Part shown: in pieces, positions 52,929 through 62,889 of the stretch
Numbering within the stretch: the stretch's first letter is position 1
Layout of the letters: each line of letters starts with the position of its first letter
Assembly: GCA_964500675.1 (NCBI GenBank)
Contig: CAZCNY010000001.1
Location: 744,001-808,000 of the forward strand
Length of the DNA stretch: 64,000 bases
DNA from: CAMLJR01 sp964500675
GTDB lineage: Bacteria; Pseudomonadota; Gammaproteobacteria; Pseudomonadales; CAMLJR01
Reading direction: 5' to 3'
The notes under the pieces: generated by a model
Told to the model about the DNA's origin: nothing
The model's input: the letters and a program-made list of their open reading frames with translations, nothing else
The model's database searches: none
Translations under genes and position numbers: made by a program

Positions 52929-54506
52929 TCAACGCAGGCCAAATTGTTTCAGCATCGATTGCAGATCGTCGACGAGTTTATGCAGGCGCTGACTCGCGGC
53001 GGCCGTCCGATTCGCGCTGGCCAGTGTGTCGGTGGCTACGCCCGAAATACCGGTGAGATTGCGATTGATTTCTTCCGTCACCGCCGTTTGCTCCTCCGAC
53101 GCTGTGGCCACCTGCGCATTCATGCTCGTGATGCGATCGACCGCGGAACTGATGTCCTGAAACGATTGACCGACGCGCTGGCTCAGCTCGACGCTAGCCG
53201 CCGCACGTTGCTGCCCAGCCTGCATGACCTCCACCGCCGCCGCTGACGATTGCTGAATGCTTTTGACCATCTGCTGGATTTCATCGGTGGATTTTTGCGT
53301 GTGGCTGGCGAGATTGCGTACCTCGTCCGCTACCACCGCAAAGCCACGACCTTGATCGCCCGCTCGCGCCGCTTCGATAGCCGCGTTCAGCGCCAGCAAG
53401 TTAGTCTCGCTGGCGATATTACTGATGACATCAACCACTGAACCGATGCCCTGACTTTCCGCTTGCAAACGCTCGATAACCTGCGTGGCATCCTCGACCG
53501 CTCGGCTCAACGCTTCGATATCGGCGATTGCGCCCGTGACCAACTGCGCGCCATCCTCGGTGCGGCTGAGCACGTCCTGCGATGCGCGCGCGGTCTCCTC
53601 GGCGTTGCGCGCCACCTCATTGACGGTAGCGGCCATTTCATTCATCGCGGTAGCCACCTGATCGACTTCCAGCTGCTGCCGCCGCACCCCTTCCGTTGTG
53701 TACTCGACAATGCCATTGGTCTCGCCCGCAACCTGACTGAGCGCTTCGGCGGCATACGAAACGCGCCCCAGAATCGTCCGGCTCAACGCGCTTTGCGCTT
53801 TCAACTGTGCCTCTAACTGACCGACTTCATCGCTGCGCCCGCTGTAAACTTGACGCGTCACTTCATCCTGAACATTGTCGCGATTCGCAGCAGCCAACCG
53901 TACGAGCGGGCGCACGAGCAGCTGCGTAAATGCGGCAGCAATCACCAGCGTGAGGCCCGCGACAATCCAATCGCCGCGCTGACCATCACCAAACAAGGCT
54001 GCGACGATCGCCGGAAGCGCAGTCGCGGTGGCAACAGCCCATGCTTTGTAGGTGAGTGATATATTGCCGGGCCGCAGTTTCCCTAACAGATTGGTGCTGC
54101 CGCGCCGCAGTTGCGCATACAGCGTCTCGGCACGGCGCACCACCACGCGATCGGGCATAACGCGCACCGACTGGTAACCGACTACGCGATCACCTTCAAA
54201 AATCGGAGTGACATACGCATCGACATAGTAATGATCGCCGTTCTTACAACGATTCTTTACCAGCCCCATCCACTCTTTGCCCTGCCGCAGATTCGACCAC
54301 AAACCCGCGAACGCGGCCTCGGGCATATCGGGATGCCGAACAATGTTGTGCGACCGGCCGATCAACTCTGCACGTGTGAAACCACTGATACGCACAAACG
54401 TGTCGTTGACTTCCGTGATAATCCCTTTGAGATCCGTCGCGGAGATGAGCCGATCCCCGGCTTGCAGAGGACACTCCCTTTGGGTCACAGGCTGATTATT
54501 CTTCAT
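52929..54506 (-). CDS. PAS-domain methyl-accepting chemotaxis protein (Aer-like)
   Basis: Chemoreceptor signalling through CheA/CheW. 525 residues: N-terminal PAS (about 10-115) with LKGIITEVNDTFVRISGFT and RHPDMPEAAFAGLW, typical of Aer-type energy taxis sensors with FAD; two hydrophobic helices (about 160-205), then a HAMP-like segment; and the MCP tip with ETNLLALNAAIEAARAGDQG and GFAVVADEVRNLA. There is no periplasmic domain. The ATG at 54506 was chosen over one three codons earlier. Fits MotY and the cyclic di-GMP genes in a motile cell. Confidence 0.92.
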   Translation of the reverse strand: MKNNQPVTQRECPLQAGDRLISATDLKGIITEVNDTFVRISGFTRAELIGRSHNIVRHPDMPEAAFAGLWSNLRQGKEWMGLVKNRCKNGDHYYVDAYVTPIFEGDRVVGYQSVRVMPDRVVVRRAETLYAQLRRGSTNLLGKLRPGNISLTYKAWAVATATALPAIVAALFGDGQRGDWIVAGLTLVIAAAFTQLLVRPLVRLAAANRDNVQDEVTRQVYSGRSDEVGQLEAQLKAQSALSRTILGRVSYAAEALSQVAGETNGIVEYTTEGVRRQQLEVDQVATAMNEMAATVNEVARNAEETARASQDVLSRTEDGAQLVTGAIADIEALSRAVEDATQVIERLQAESQGIGSVVDVISNIASETNLLALNAAIEAARAGDQGRGFAVVADEVRNLASHTQKSTDEIQQMVKSIQQSSAAAVEVMQAGQQRAAASVELSQRVGQSFQDISSAVDRITSMNAQVATASEEQTAVTEEINRNLTGISGVATDTLASANRTAAASQRLHKLVDDLQSMLKQFGLR

Positions 54507-54638
54507 ACAAGTCACGAACAGTTATGTAATGGGTGCGACTAACTATAGACGCTTTCCCAAGCTGCGTAGCGCGGCGGCCATAGCCGCGAACCGCCGCCTC
54601 GGGCAAAATAGCCGTCCTGCGATGTAGGTACAGATCCG

Positions 54639-56135
54639 ATGTCACGTCCGCTCATTTCACTTGATCAACTTTATTTCAGCTATCGCCTCGCCCCTGCCCT
54701 GCGCATTGCGCAATGGCGGTGGCAACCGGGCGAGCACTGGGCCGTTATCGGCGGCAACGGCGCGGGAAAAACCACCTTTGCGCAATTACTACACGATGAA
54801 TTGCGTCCGCAGCGCGGCCAAATCGCATGGAGCGACTCGATCAACCCCGCGCGCGATATCGTTTATGTGTCGTTCGCCATGCAGTGCGAATTGATCGCAT
54901 ACGACAACCGCTACGACGACAGCAACGAACGCGAGGATGCGCACGATGTCGGCACCAGTGTGCGCCGCGCGATTTTGCAGGGCGCCTCCGAAAATGCACG
55001 CTTCAACCAACTCGTCGATAATTTTGGCCTGCGCGCCATTCTCGATCGCGGCATTCGTGTCATCTCGACCGGTGAAAGCCGCAAAACCCTATTGGCGCGC
55101 GCGCTGTTCTCTCAACCCAAAGTTTTAATACTCGACAATCCGCTCGAAGGCCTCGACAAAAATATGCAAGCCGAGTTGTCGCGCGCCATCGAAGCTTTGC
55201 TCGCCGGCGATACACCGCTATTGCTGCTATTGCCGCTCGGCTCGAAATTGCCGAGCGGCATTACGCACGTGTTAGAACTGGAGCGCGGTGAAGTGGTCAA
55301 CAACGGCCCGCGCGCACAATTTGACTCTTTACATGAAGACCCGCATAAAGTCGATGTCGACAAAATAAGTGTCACCGCTGTTGCTCTGCCGCCCCCACTC
55401 CAACGCACAAATCCGTTTGATATAAGTGCAGCGCCAATCGAAATGCGCGGCGTCAATGTGCAATTCGACGATACTCCCGTGCTTACCGATATTCATTGGC
55501 GCCTCGATCGCGGCCAACACTGCTGCATCAGCGGCCCCAACGGCGCGGGCAAATCGACGCTATTGAATTTAATCACGGGCGACAATCACAAAGGTTACGG
55601 TCAACCGCTGTGGTTGTTCGGGCGCAAACGCGGCAGCGGCGAAAGCGTGTGGGAATTGAAAGCGAACTGCGGCATCGTCAACACGCCATTGCAACTGAAT
55701 CACCTCAATCGCCAGCGCGTGCTCGAAGTCGTCGCCTCGGGTTTGTACGACACCATCGGCCTCTACAACAATTGCACAGGCCGCGAAAAAGAATTAACGC
55801 TCGACTGGATTCACGCGGCGGGTCTCGACGAGTTGGCGCAACACCGTTTCGATCAACTGTCATTCGGCGAACAGCGCCTCGCGCTGCTCGCGCGCGCCAT
55901 GGTGAAATCGCCACCGCTATTAATTCTCGATGAACCGTGCATAGGCCTCGACGGTGCGCACAAACAACAATTTCTCGCGCTCGTCGAACGCATCGCGCAA
56001 CAGGGTTATACGCAGGTTTTATATGTGAGCCATGTGGCCGAGGAATTACCGAAGTGTATTAATCAGTGGTTGCAATTGGTGCCGCACGAGAATGGCGGAT
56101 CAACGGCTGCTGTAAGCGATGCTGCCCCCCTATAA
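54639..56135 (+). CDS. Double ABC ATPase, ModF/PhrA-like
   Basis: 498 residues with two ATP-binding cassettes and no membrane part. Cassette 1: Walker A GGNGAGKTT, Walker B VLILDNPLEG, signature read as ISTGES rather than LSGGQ. Cassette 2: Walker A GPNGAGKST, signature LSFGEQRLALLARA, Walker B LLILDEPCIG. This layout matches E. coli ModF, linked to molybdate loci but of uncertain function. No molybdate genes are close by. Confidence 0.85.
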   Translation: MSRPLISLDQLYFSYRLAPALRIAQWRWQPGEHWAVIGGNGAGKTTFAQLLHDELRPQRGQIAWSDSINPARDIVYVSFAMQCELIAYDNRYDDSNEREDAHDVGTSVRRAILQGASENARFNQLVDNFGLRAILDRGIRVISTGESRKTLLARALFSQPKVLILDNPLEGLDKNMQAELSRAIEALLAGDTPLLLLLPLGSKLPSGITHVLELERGEVVNNGPRAQFDSLHEDPHKVDVDKISVTAVALPPPLQRTNPFDISAAPIEMRGVNVQFDDTPVLTDIHWRLDRGQHCCISGPNGAGKSTLLNLITGDNHKGYGQPLWLFGRKRGSGESVWELKANCGIVNTPLQLNHLNRQRVLEVVASGLYDTIGLYNNCTGREKELTLDWIHAAGLDELAQHRFDQLSFGEQRLALLARAMVKSPPLLILDEPCIGLDGAHKQQFLALVERIAQQGYTQVLYVSHVAEELPKCINQWLQLVPHENGGSTAAVSDAAPL

Positions 56136-56148
56136 AAGCAAGTCAATT

Positions 56149-58458
56149 TCAAAACGTATGCTGAAACCAACGAATCACGCTGTTATTTGAATCGCACGTA
56201 CCATCCAGCGTCGTGGGTTCGGTACCCTCGAGGAATGGAATATATTCCGCGCCCGCGCAATTTTCACCGGTTACCAATCCCGTGTTTTCGTTGACCCATT
56301 CGTATTTAACACCATCGGGCACTTCGTAGCTCATCGGCACATGACTGGTCTCGGCCATGAAACCGAGCCACGCTTTTAATGCACCCGTCGCACCGCTCAG
56401 GCGTGTCGGTGAATTGTCGTCGCGCCCCATCCATACCACGGCGAGATAATCGCCCGCGAAACCCGCGAACCACGAATCGCGCAAATCATCCGTCGTTCCG
56501 GTTTTACCGGCGACGCGGAAATTGGGCAATACTAATTTCGCCGCGCGCGCCGTGCCTTCCGTCATCACTTCTTGCATCGCGTATTCGAGCACGTGAATCG
56601 CAGCGGGCGAAACCGCTTGTACGGGTTTCTGCGGAAAACGCGCGAGCGGAATGCCTTCGCTATCGGTAATCGTGCGGATACTGCGCAGTCCCGCGCTCAC
56701 GCCTTGCGCGGCGATGGTTTGATACATCACCGCCACTTCAAGCGGCGACAATTCGCCAGCGCCCAAAAATACCGCGGGCACCACGGGCAATTCGCGCTCG
56801 ATGCCGAGCCGCTGAATCGTCGCCAATACTTTCGGCACGCCGAGATCGAGACCTAAATGCGCGGTCGCCGCGTTGTACGATTCCGCGAGTGCGAAATGCA
56901 GCGGTACTTCGCCGTGAAATTGTCTGTCGTAATTTTTCGGTTGCCAGCGTCCACCCGGAATTTTTATATCGACCGGCGTATCGTCGAGTTTTGAAATCAA
57001 CGTATAACGTTTGCTTTCGAGCGCGGCTAAATATATTGCCGGCTTGACGAGAGAACCAATCGGCCGCACCGCATCGAGCGCGCGATTGAATCCGGCGAAA
57101 TGCATTTCGCGACCGCCGACCAGCGCAACGACTTCACCGCTGACGATATCGGTGACGACCATTGCGCCTTCTAGACCTTTTTCTTTTGGATCGAGCTGCT
57201 TGAGCGCACGTTCAAGGCTGCGCTCAGCGTGCCACTGCACCTGCGGATTGAACGCGGTAAAAATACGCAGACCTTTCACTTGCAAATCGTGTTCTTGATA
57301 ATCGCGACGCAATTGCCGGCGCACCAGATCCAAATAGCCCGGATGCAAACTGTCCTGCGGGCTGCTTTTCGCGAGACCCAGTCCACGCTTGATCGCCGCG
57401 TCGTATTCCTGTTTATCGATCAGCTTCGCATCGGCCATCATTTTCAAGACGAGGTCGCGGCGCTCCTGCGCTTTTTCCGGACGCCGCCACGGGTCGTACT
57501 GCGACGGACCTTTCACCAGACCGACCAGCATCGCAATTTGATCGCTGCGCAATTCATCGAGCGGGCGATTGAAATAATGCCGGCTCGCAAGCGCAAAACC
57601 GTGAATCGGACGCGGCCCTTCCTGACCGAGAAATATTTCATTGAGATAGGCTTCGAGAATGGTGTCCTTGCTGTAGTGATATTCGACCAGCAACGCCATT
57701 ACCGCTTCTTTGATTTTGCGCCACAACGAACGCTCGTTGGTAAGAAAAACATTCTTCACCAATTGTTGCGTGAGCGTGCTGCCGCCCTGCACGGCGTGAC
57801 CGGCGCGAATATTGGCAAGCGTCGCGCGCAACATGCCGCGCGGCGAAATACCGAAGTGATGATAAAAGTCGCGATCCTCAACCAGCATTAATGTTTTTGG
57901 CAGCAGCGGCGGCACGTCTTTTAATTGCACGAGCACGCGATCTTCGTCGGTGGTGAACATGCTGCCGAGCGAAACGGGTTCGAGACGCGCGAGATCGAGC
58001 AGATGATTATTACCATCGCGCAGATCGACCACGCGCGAATCGGAAATATGCACGAAGAGTTGTTGCGCGGCTTCAGCGCGATCCTGAAAAACAAAGGCGC
58101 GGCGATATATTTTGAAAGTCGTGCCCTGCCGCACCTCATCGCCTGGCTGCTGCAATACAGCGCCACGGCGATAGCCGAGCAAATCGAGCTCGCGCTGCAA
58201 GTCATCGGGTGATAGCGGCATCTCCGGATAGAGATGCAGCTCGCGCGCATATACCTGCGCGGGTGCCTGCCACAAACGCTCGGTCAACTTATTGCGAACG
58301 CGCCCGTCGAGATACACCGCAACCACCGCGAACACCACGCAGCCGACCAGCGCTAACTTGAGGAACCAGCCGAGCCAAAATTGCCACCGCAAAAAAAAGG
58401 GTTGGCCCTTTTTTTTCTTACTCTTGCTGGTACCGGATTTATTTTTACGGCTGACCAT
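56149..58458 (-). CDS. mrcB: Penicillin-binding protein 1B
   Basis: Bifunctional murein polymerase and cross-linker. 769 residues: basic cytoplasmic tail, one helix (about 30-50), the UvrB-like UB2H domain (about 65-155), glycosyltransferase (about 160-335) with VEDRDFYHHFGISPRGM and QGGSTLTQQLVKN, and transpeptidase (about 425-700) with the nucleophile in GSLVKPAIY, SYNAA and the KTGTT motif. The UB2H domain distinguishes PBP1B from PBP1A. Confidence 0.96.
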   Translation of the reverse strand: MVSRKNKSGTSKSKKKKGQPFFLRWQFWLGWFLKLALVGCVVFAVVAVYLDGRVRNKLTERLWQAPAQVYARELHLYPEMPLSPDDLQRELDLLGYRRGAVLQQPGDEVRQGTTFKIYRRAFVFQDRAEAAQQLFVHISDSRVVDLRDGNNHLLDLARLEPVSLGSMFTTDEDRVLVQLKDVPPLLPKTLMLVEDRDFYHHFGISPRGMLRATLANIRAGHAVQGGSTLTQQLVKNVFLTNERSLWRKIKEAVMALLVEYHYSKDTILEAYLNEIFLGQEGPRPIHGFALASRHYFNRPLDELRSDQIAMLVGLVKGPSQYDPWRRPEKAQERRDLVLKMMADAKLIDKQEYDAAIKRGLGLAKSSPQDSLHPGYLDLVRRQLRRDYQEHDLQVKGLRIFTAFNPQVQWHAERSLERALKQLDPKEKGLEGAMVVTDIVSGEVVALVGGREMHFAGFNRALDAVRPIGSLVKPAIYLAALESKRYTLISKLDDTPVDIKIPGGRWQPKNYDRQFHGEVPLHFALAESYNAATAHLGLDLGVPKVLATIQRLGIERELPVVPAVFLGAGELSPLEVAVMYQTIAAQGVSAGLRSIRTITDSEGIPLARFPQKPVQAVSPAAIHVLEYAMQEVMTEGTARAAKLVLPNFRVAGKTGTTDDLRDSWFAGFAGDYLAVVWMGRDDNSPTRLSGATGALKAWLGFMAETSHVPMSYEVPDGVKYEWVNENTGLVTGENCAGAEYIPFLEGTEPTTLDGTCDSNNSVIRWFQHTF

Positions 58459-58587
58459 GCGCTCTCATACAAGGTGGACGGTGATTGCGAACACTGCGAT
58501 GTGACAGCGGCTCGCTCGGCGCCGGCGTTGCATTCTCATCGGCGGCAGCGATAATAGTGCGCTTCACCGATCAGGAAAAGCACTTTT

Positions 58588-59592
58588 ATGTCGAAACGCT
58601 ACCATGTTTACGGAGTCGGAGCCGCGCTCGTCGACACTGAAATCGAAGTGACCGATGCCGATCTGGCGGCGATGGCGGTCGAAAAGGGCGTGATGACGCT
58701 GGTCGATGCAGCGCGGCAAGCACAACTGCTCGACCATTTGGCCGGACATCTCGTGCACTCGAAACGCGCAAGCGGTGGTTCCGCCGCGAATACCATCATC
58801 GCGATCGCGCAATTCGGCGGCTCGACATTTTATTCGTGCAAAGTGGCAAACGATGATCACGGCCACTTTTATCTGCGCGATTTGAAAGCCGCTGGAGTCG
58901 ATTGTCACATCGATAAGGAACGCGATCACGGCGTAACCGGCAAATGCCTCGTCATGATCACTCCCGATGCCGAACGCACGATGAACACATTTCTCGGCAT
59001 CAGCGAGACACTGTCGACCGACGACTTATCGCACGAAGCCATCGCCACGTCGGAATATGTTTATCTCGAAGGCTATCTCGTCACCTCAACGACGGGCCGC
59101 GCCGCCGCGATTCGCGCGCGTGAAATCGCCGAGCAACACAATGTCAAAACCGCGTTGAGTTTTTCCGATCCCGGTATCGTCGCACATTTTCGCGATGGCT
59201 TGCGGGAAATGATCGGCAGCAAAATCGATTTGCTGTTTTGCAACAGTCATGAAGCCTTGAGCTGGGCGCAAACCGATAACCTCGATGCGGCGATTGACGA
59301 AATCAAAAAAATTGCTAAGCAATTTGCGATCACGCTCGGTGCGGAGGGCGCACTCGTTTACGACGGTAATATGCAACACCGCATAGCGCCGCATAAAGTC
59401 ACCGCGGTCGATACCAACGGCGCCGGCGATATGTTTGCAGGGGCATTTTTATACGGCATTACACAGGGTAAAAGCTTTGCCGATGCGGGCAGGCTGGCGA
59501 GCGTGGCCGCCGCCACCGTGGTGGCCGATTACGGCCCGCGACTCAGCGCCGCGCAGCAAAAACAAATCATTGCCGATTTGATGTTCCACTGA
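58588..59592 (+). CDS. PfkB-family sugar/nucleoside kinase (adenosine kinase-like)
   Basis: 334 residues, ribokinase fold. Seen: N-terminal YGVGAALVDTEIEV, the substrate segment HSKRASGGSAANTIIAIAQFGG, and the C-terminal signature DTNGAGDMFAGAFLYGI with the catalytic Asp. Sequence style fits bacterial adenosine kinase-like members, but sugar specificity cannot be settled by eye. Stand-alone unit between mrcB (divergent) and a terminator. Confidence 0.9.
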   Translation: MSKRYHVYGVGAALVDTEIEVTDADLAAMAVEKGVMTLVDAARQAQLLDHLAGHLVHSKRASGGSAANTIIAIAQFGGSTFYSCKVANDDHGHFYLRDLKAAGVDCHIDKERDHGVTGKCLVMITPDAERTMNTFLGISETLSTDDLSHEAIATSEYVYLEGYLVTSTTGRAAAIRAREIAEQHNVKTALSFSDPGIVAHFRDGLREMIGSKIDLLFCNSHEALSWAQTDNLDAAIDEIKKIAKQFAITLGAEGALVYDGNMQHRIAPHKVTAVDTNGAGDMFAGAFLYGITQGKSFADAGRLASVAAATVVADYGPRLSAAQQKQIIADLMFH

Positions 59593-59615
59593 GCCAACAC
59601 GCAAAACCGATCGAT

Positions 59616-59648
59616 AAAAAAGGCCGGAACTTTTCCGGCCTTTTTTTG
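59616..59648. terminator. Bidirectional terminator
   Basis: AAAAAAGGCCGGAA, short loop, TTCCGGCCTTTTTTT, between the kinase gene and the converging outer-membrane barrel gene. Confidence 0.93.
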
Positions 59649-59659
59649 GGACTCGAAAA

Positions 59660-60193
59660 TTAATATTTGAAATTCAACCCCACCGTCCAACCATCGACTT
59701 GGACGCCATCCTTATCATAGAAGTTGGCATACTCGAGATCGGCGGAAAGCTGCCGGTTAAACCAATAGTCGACACCGAGACCGTAGGAAATGTCGCTGCT
59801 CGAATCCGATTCGCTAAGGCCGTTGCCGCTGACTTTAACTTTACCGTGCGTGGCGCCGAGCAGCACATACGGATAAAAACCCATTTGCAACGGCACACCG
59901 GCTTTCAAATAAACGCCATACAGGTCCTCGACTTCGACCTTCGCACCGTAAATACGGTCGTCGTCAACCCCAGCGCCAAGCCTCGCCTCGAACGCAACAT
60001 TTTGATTGGCTTGATAGCCCGCACGCCCGAACAATACCCCGGTATCGGCGTTTTTACTCAGATCATTGAAATCAACCGTCGCACCGGTATAACCACCGCC
60101 GAAATAGAAACCAGGAGCACCACTATCGGCAACCGCCGCGACCGAAGCTGTAACACCTACCAACAATGTCAATACACATGCGTTTTTTTTCAT
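59660..60193 (-). CDS. Small outer-membrane beta-barrel protein
   Basis: 177 residues: signal peptide (to about AAVADS), then an eight-strand barrel of the OmpA-transmembrane/opacity type: GFYFGGGYTGATVDFND, GVLFGRAGYQANQNVAFEAR, YPYVLLGATHGKVKV and terminal WTVGLNFKY with the C-terminal aromatic. The ATG at 60193 has GGGGAG eight bases upstream; the longer frame is spurious. Function unknown. Confidence 0.85.
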   Translation of the reverse strand: MKKNACVLTLLVGVTASVAAVADSGAPGFYFGGGYTGATVDFNDLSKNADTGVLFGRAGYQANQNVAFEARLGAGVDDDRIYGAKVEVEDLYGVYLKAGVPLQMGFYPYVLLGATHGKVKVSGNGLSESDSSSDISYGLGVDYWFNRQLSADLEYANFYDKDGVQVDGWTVGLNFKY

Positions 60194-60419
60194 TCGCTTA
60201 TCTCCCCAAAATAATTCTCTTGTTCTCTCATTTCTTCGCGCAGAAAAATGTTGTATGCAAGAAATAAAAGTGCCGCATTTTAATTCATCAACGATACAGC
60301 GAGCAGCGATTACACCTAAAAATCCAGGCGGTGTGCGATACATCGCAAATTCGGCGGAAAGTATTTTCATGCGCAGCAGCAGCGCTAGCCGCACTGTCAA
60401 TCCGCGTGTAGCGGCAATG

Positions 60420-61001
60420 TTATTTTGTCAAAAATTCGCGCAGACGATTATCGCTGAACATGCGTTTGAGCGTATCAGACAATAAATCGTTGACGTATTG
60501 TTCATTGTCTTCGCGACTCGGTGTCAACGCGCCGCGGTGTTCGCTTTCGGTGGAGTAGCGGCCGCTGAAGGTTTCGCCGTGTTTCGTCACATCCGCGCGC
60601 AGTGTCGCGGTCAATTTCACCGCACTGCCCACGGGCTGATCGAGTTTTTCGTAGGCAATTTTTTCGATCACGATATTGAGCTGGAGCGCGTTGGGATCGG
60701 GACTGTTGACGACATAGCCCTGCGCCGCAAGCATGCCGTTTGCCGCTTGCGTGAGCGCCTGCTCCAAATTATTTGCGATCGTCAGCGTCGCCGTACCGCT
60801 GTAGGCGCCGCCGAGCGAACCCAGCACTTTGCTTGCGCGTTGATCGGAGGCGCTGACGATAATTGCGCGTCCGTTACCGGTCATTTGCTCAGGTATCGCC
60901 AGTGTTGGTGCGACATTGATGCGCTGCGGGCTTTGCGCGCAGGCAGCGAGCAGCATTGCTGCAACAATGAACGCGCCGCGCGATAGCGAATGTTTCATCA
61001 T
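60420..61001 (-). CDS. YajG-family lipoprotein
   Basis: 193 residues with lipobox LLAACAQ (Cys about 21), then INVAPTLAIPEQMTGNGRAIIVSASDQRASKVLGS-type sequence (seen as APTLAIPE, SDQRASKVLG), ANNLEQALTQAANGMLAAQGY and LNIVIEKIAYE, as in YajG. Predicted outer-membrane lipoprotein of unknown role. Its start overlaps the end of the DUF2333 gene by four bases (ATGA). Confidence 0.88.
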   Translation of the reverse strand: MMKHSLSRGAFIVAAMLLAACAQSPQRINVAPTLAIPEQMTGNGRAIIVSASDQRASKVLGSLGGAYSGTATLTIANNLEQALTQAANGMLAAQGYVVNSPDPNALQLNIVIEKIAYEKLDQPVGSAVKLTATLRADVTKHGETFSGRYSTESEHRGALTPSREDNEQYVNDLLSDTLKRMFSDNRLREFLTK

Positions 61002-62176
61002 GGTTTGGCTTCCTGTTCGGTGTTGGCACTATCGAGTGGTGCGTTGGCACTATTGAGCGGCGCGTTGGCACTATCGAGCGGTGCATGGGCACTATCAAGT
61101 GGTGCATGGGCAGTATCAAGTGGAGTATTTGCGGTTTCGGTTAACAGCCGACCCACATTGGCAACGGCTGTATCCGCGCGTGCCATATAAGATGCCATGA
61201 CCAGCGAATGGTTCGCCAGCAGGCCAAAGCCGCTGCCGTTGAGAATCATCGGGCTGTAGATGGTGTCTTGCGTGGCATCGAGCGCGCGGATCGCCTCGCG
61301 CAGTCCAACCCGCGCATTTTTTTCACGCAGCACTTCCGCGAAATCGATTTCGATGGCGCGCAGCAAATGCAGCAGTGCCCAGGCACTGCCGCGCGCCTCG
61401 TAAAACACATCGTCGATTTGATACGCCGGCGTCGTTGCGCGCTGCTCGCGCTCACTTGCACTCGCGGCGGGTAGCGACGGATTTTCACGCGGGGTCACGC
61501 ACGCGCTGAGGCGCCGCACGAGCGCATCTAACCGCGGCGTCATGCGCGCGAGATAGCGCGCCAAATTCGCCGGCGTCGCGGCAAAATAAGCGGTTGGTTC
61601 GCCGCCTTTTTGCAGACGCGACAAGTACTCACGCAAATAGTTACGCGCATCGCGATACTGCGATTCCGACGACGGCAACATCCAACTATTGTCGGAAAAA
61701 TTAAGCCGCGGCTCCGCGCGCGCTAAATCGTCATCGGCTTCGGCAGCGGCTCCGTTGCGACCAAAGTCATCGCGCAGTGCGCGTGTCATATCGCGCGCCT
61801 GCTCCAACACGCCGTGCTCCCAACTCGGCATGTCGTCGAGCCATACGCCCGGCGGCACGATATCGTTGTTGATGAAACCGCCGGGCTTGTCGAGCAACGT
61901 GTTCACAATTTGCACGAGTGTCGCGGTGGTGATGGCACCAACGACCGGATGTATATTCTGTTCACGCAGCACAGTGTCCACACTCGCCGCGACCGAGAAC
62001 GGCGCCGGCTCGCGACTCCAATAAATACCGAGCGCCAACATGACCGCGACGACAACAACCAATGCGGTCGCCGCCCAGCGTAGATGCGCGCTGTTGCCGA
62101 CGTGTTCGTGCGCCTCCGCGCGCAGCTCTTCTCGCCATGCTTCCGCGCGCCGCGACCACCGCCGCCATTTTATCAT
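60998..62176 (-). CDS. DUF2333-family membrane protein
   Basis: 392 residues: basic cytoplasmic N-terminus, one helix (about 33-52), then a mostly helical periplasmic body with GGFINNDIVPPGVWLDDMPSWE and GVLEQARDMTRALRDDFGR, typical of DUF2333. The C-terminal 50 residues are low-complexity repeats of APLDSAN/H units, encoded by 21-base repeats. Translationally coupled to the YajG gene. Function unknown. Confidence 0.87.
   Translation of the reverse strand: MIKWRRWSRRAEAWREELRAEAHEHVGNSAHLRWAATALVVVVAVMLALGIYWSREPAPFSVAASVDTVLREQNIHPVVGAITTATLVQIVNTLLDKPGGFINNDIVPPGVWLDDMPSWEHGVLEQARDMTRALRDDFGRNGAAAEADDDLARAEPRLNFSDNSWMLPSSESQYRDARNYLREYLSRLQKGGEPTAYFAATPANLARYLARMTPRLDALVRRLSACVTPRENPSLPAASASEREQRATTPAYQIDDVFYEARGSAWALLHLLRAIEIDFAEVLREKNARVGLREAIRALDATQDTIYSPMILNGSGFGLLANHSLVMASYMARADTAVANVGRLLTETANTPLDTAHAPLDSAHAPLDSANAPLNSANAPLDSANTEQEAKP
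61022..61126. repeat. Five tandem 21-base repeats
   Basis: Units at 61022, 61043, 61064, 61085 and 61106, built on GTTGGCACTATCGAGYGGTGC with few changes, coding in frame for seven-residue units at the DUF2333 C-terminus. Probably variable in copy number between strains. Confidence 0.92.
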
Positions 62177-62206
62177 TTCAAATTAATCCCTATCTCTGCG
62201 ACATTA

Positions 62207-62647
62207 CTAACGAGCAACGCCGAGCATTTTTACCACAGGGAGACGCGCGTTATACGATCTCCCCTCTTCGTCGAGCAGCGTAACGTTGATGCTTTCACCC
62301 GCGTGCAGCGAATGTTTTAAGTTAGTCAGCACGAGCTGGTAACCAGCGGGTGCCAACAGGATCTTTGCGTGAGCGGGAATAACAAGCCGCCGCACCATCT
62401 CCATACGCATCGCTCCACCTTCACGGCGATCGACAGATATCTCGGCGGTTTGCGCGGCGTCACTGGTCGCGGCGACAATCGCTACGGGACGATCGCTGTC
62501 GTTGACGATACTCATGTACGCCGCGCTCGTGCTCTGCCCCGGCGGTAATTCACGCACATAACCCTCGCGAATTTGTAACGACCCGGCCCATGCAACCGCG
62601 CTGCAGAACATCAGCGCTGTTGTCGTTAGAAACCTCAGCTTTTGCAT
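62207..62647 (-). CDS. PCu(A)C-like periplasmic protein lacking usual copper ligands
   Basis: 146 residues: signal peptide (to about AVAWA), then a PCu(A)C-type cupredoxin-like domain: REGYVRELPPGQSTSAAYMSI, AEISVDRREGGAMRMEMVRRL, LLAPAGYQLVLTNLKHSLHAGE. Normal members have His in AEMH and HxM near PGG; here these read AEIS and YQL, leaving only Met of the MRMEM part. The ATG at 62647 starts the signal peptide. It may bind copper weakly or have another role. Confidence 0.83.
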   Translation of the reverse strand: MQKLRFLTTTALMFCSAVAWAGSLQIREGYVRELPPGQSTSAAYMSIVNDSDRPVAIVAATSDAAQTAEISVDRREGGAMRMEMVRRLVIPAHAKILLAPAGYQLVLTNLKHSLHAGESINVTLLDEEGRSYNARLPVVKMLGVAR

Positions 62648-62889
62648 AGCTGCTCCAAAAATCGCAAAAATTCCACGCACTATAGCAACAGCTTAGCCCC
62701 ACTCAAAAACATCGCCGTGCGAGCTCGAAAATCGCGGCACAGGTCACGGCTTTGCGCGCTAGGTCTCAACAACAACATATGCAGCAGCGCCTTCCGCTAC
62801 ACTACGCAAACAGAAAAATTTTTCGTTTCGGATATTAGCGGCCATTCTCCGTCTAATCCGATCTCAACCCAAACGACATAGCGATCACG

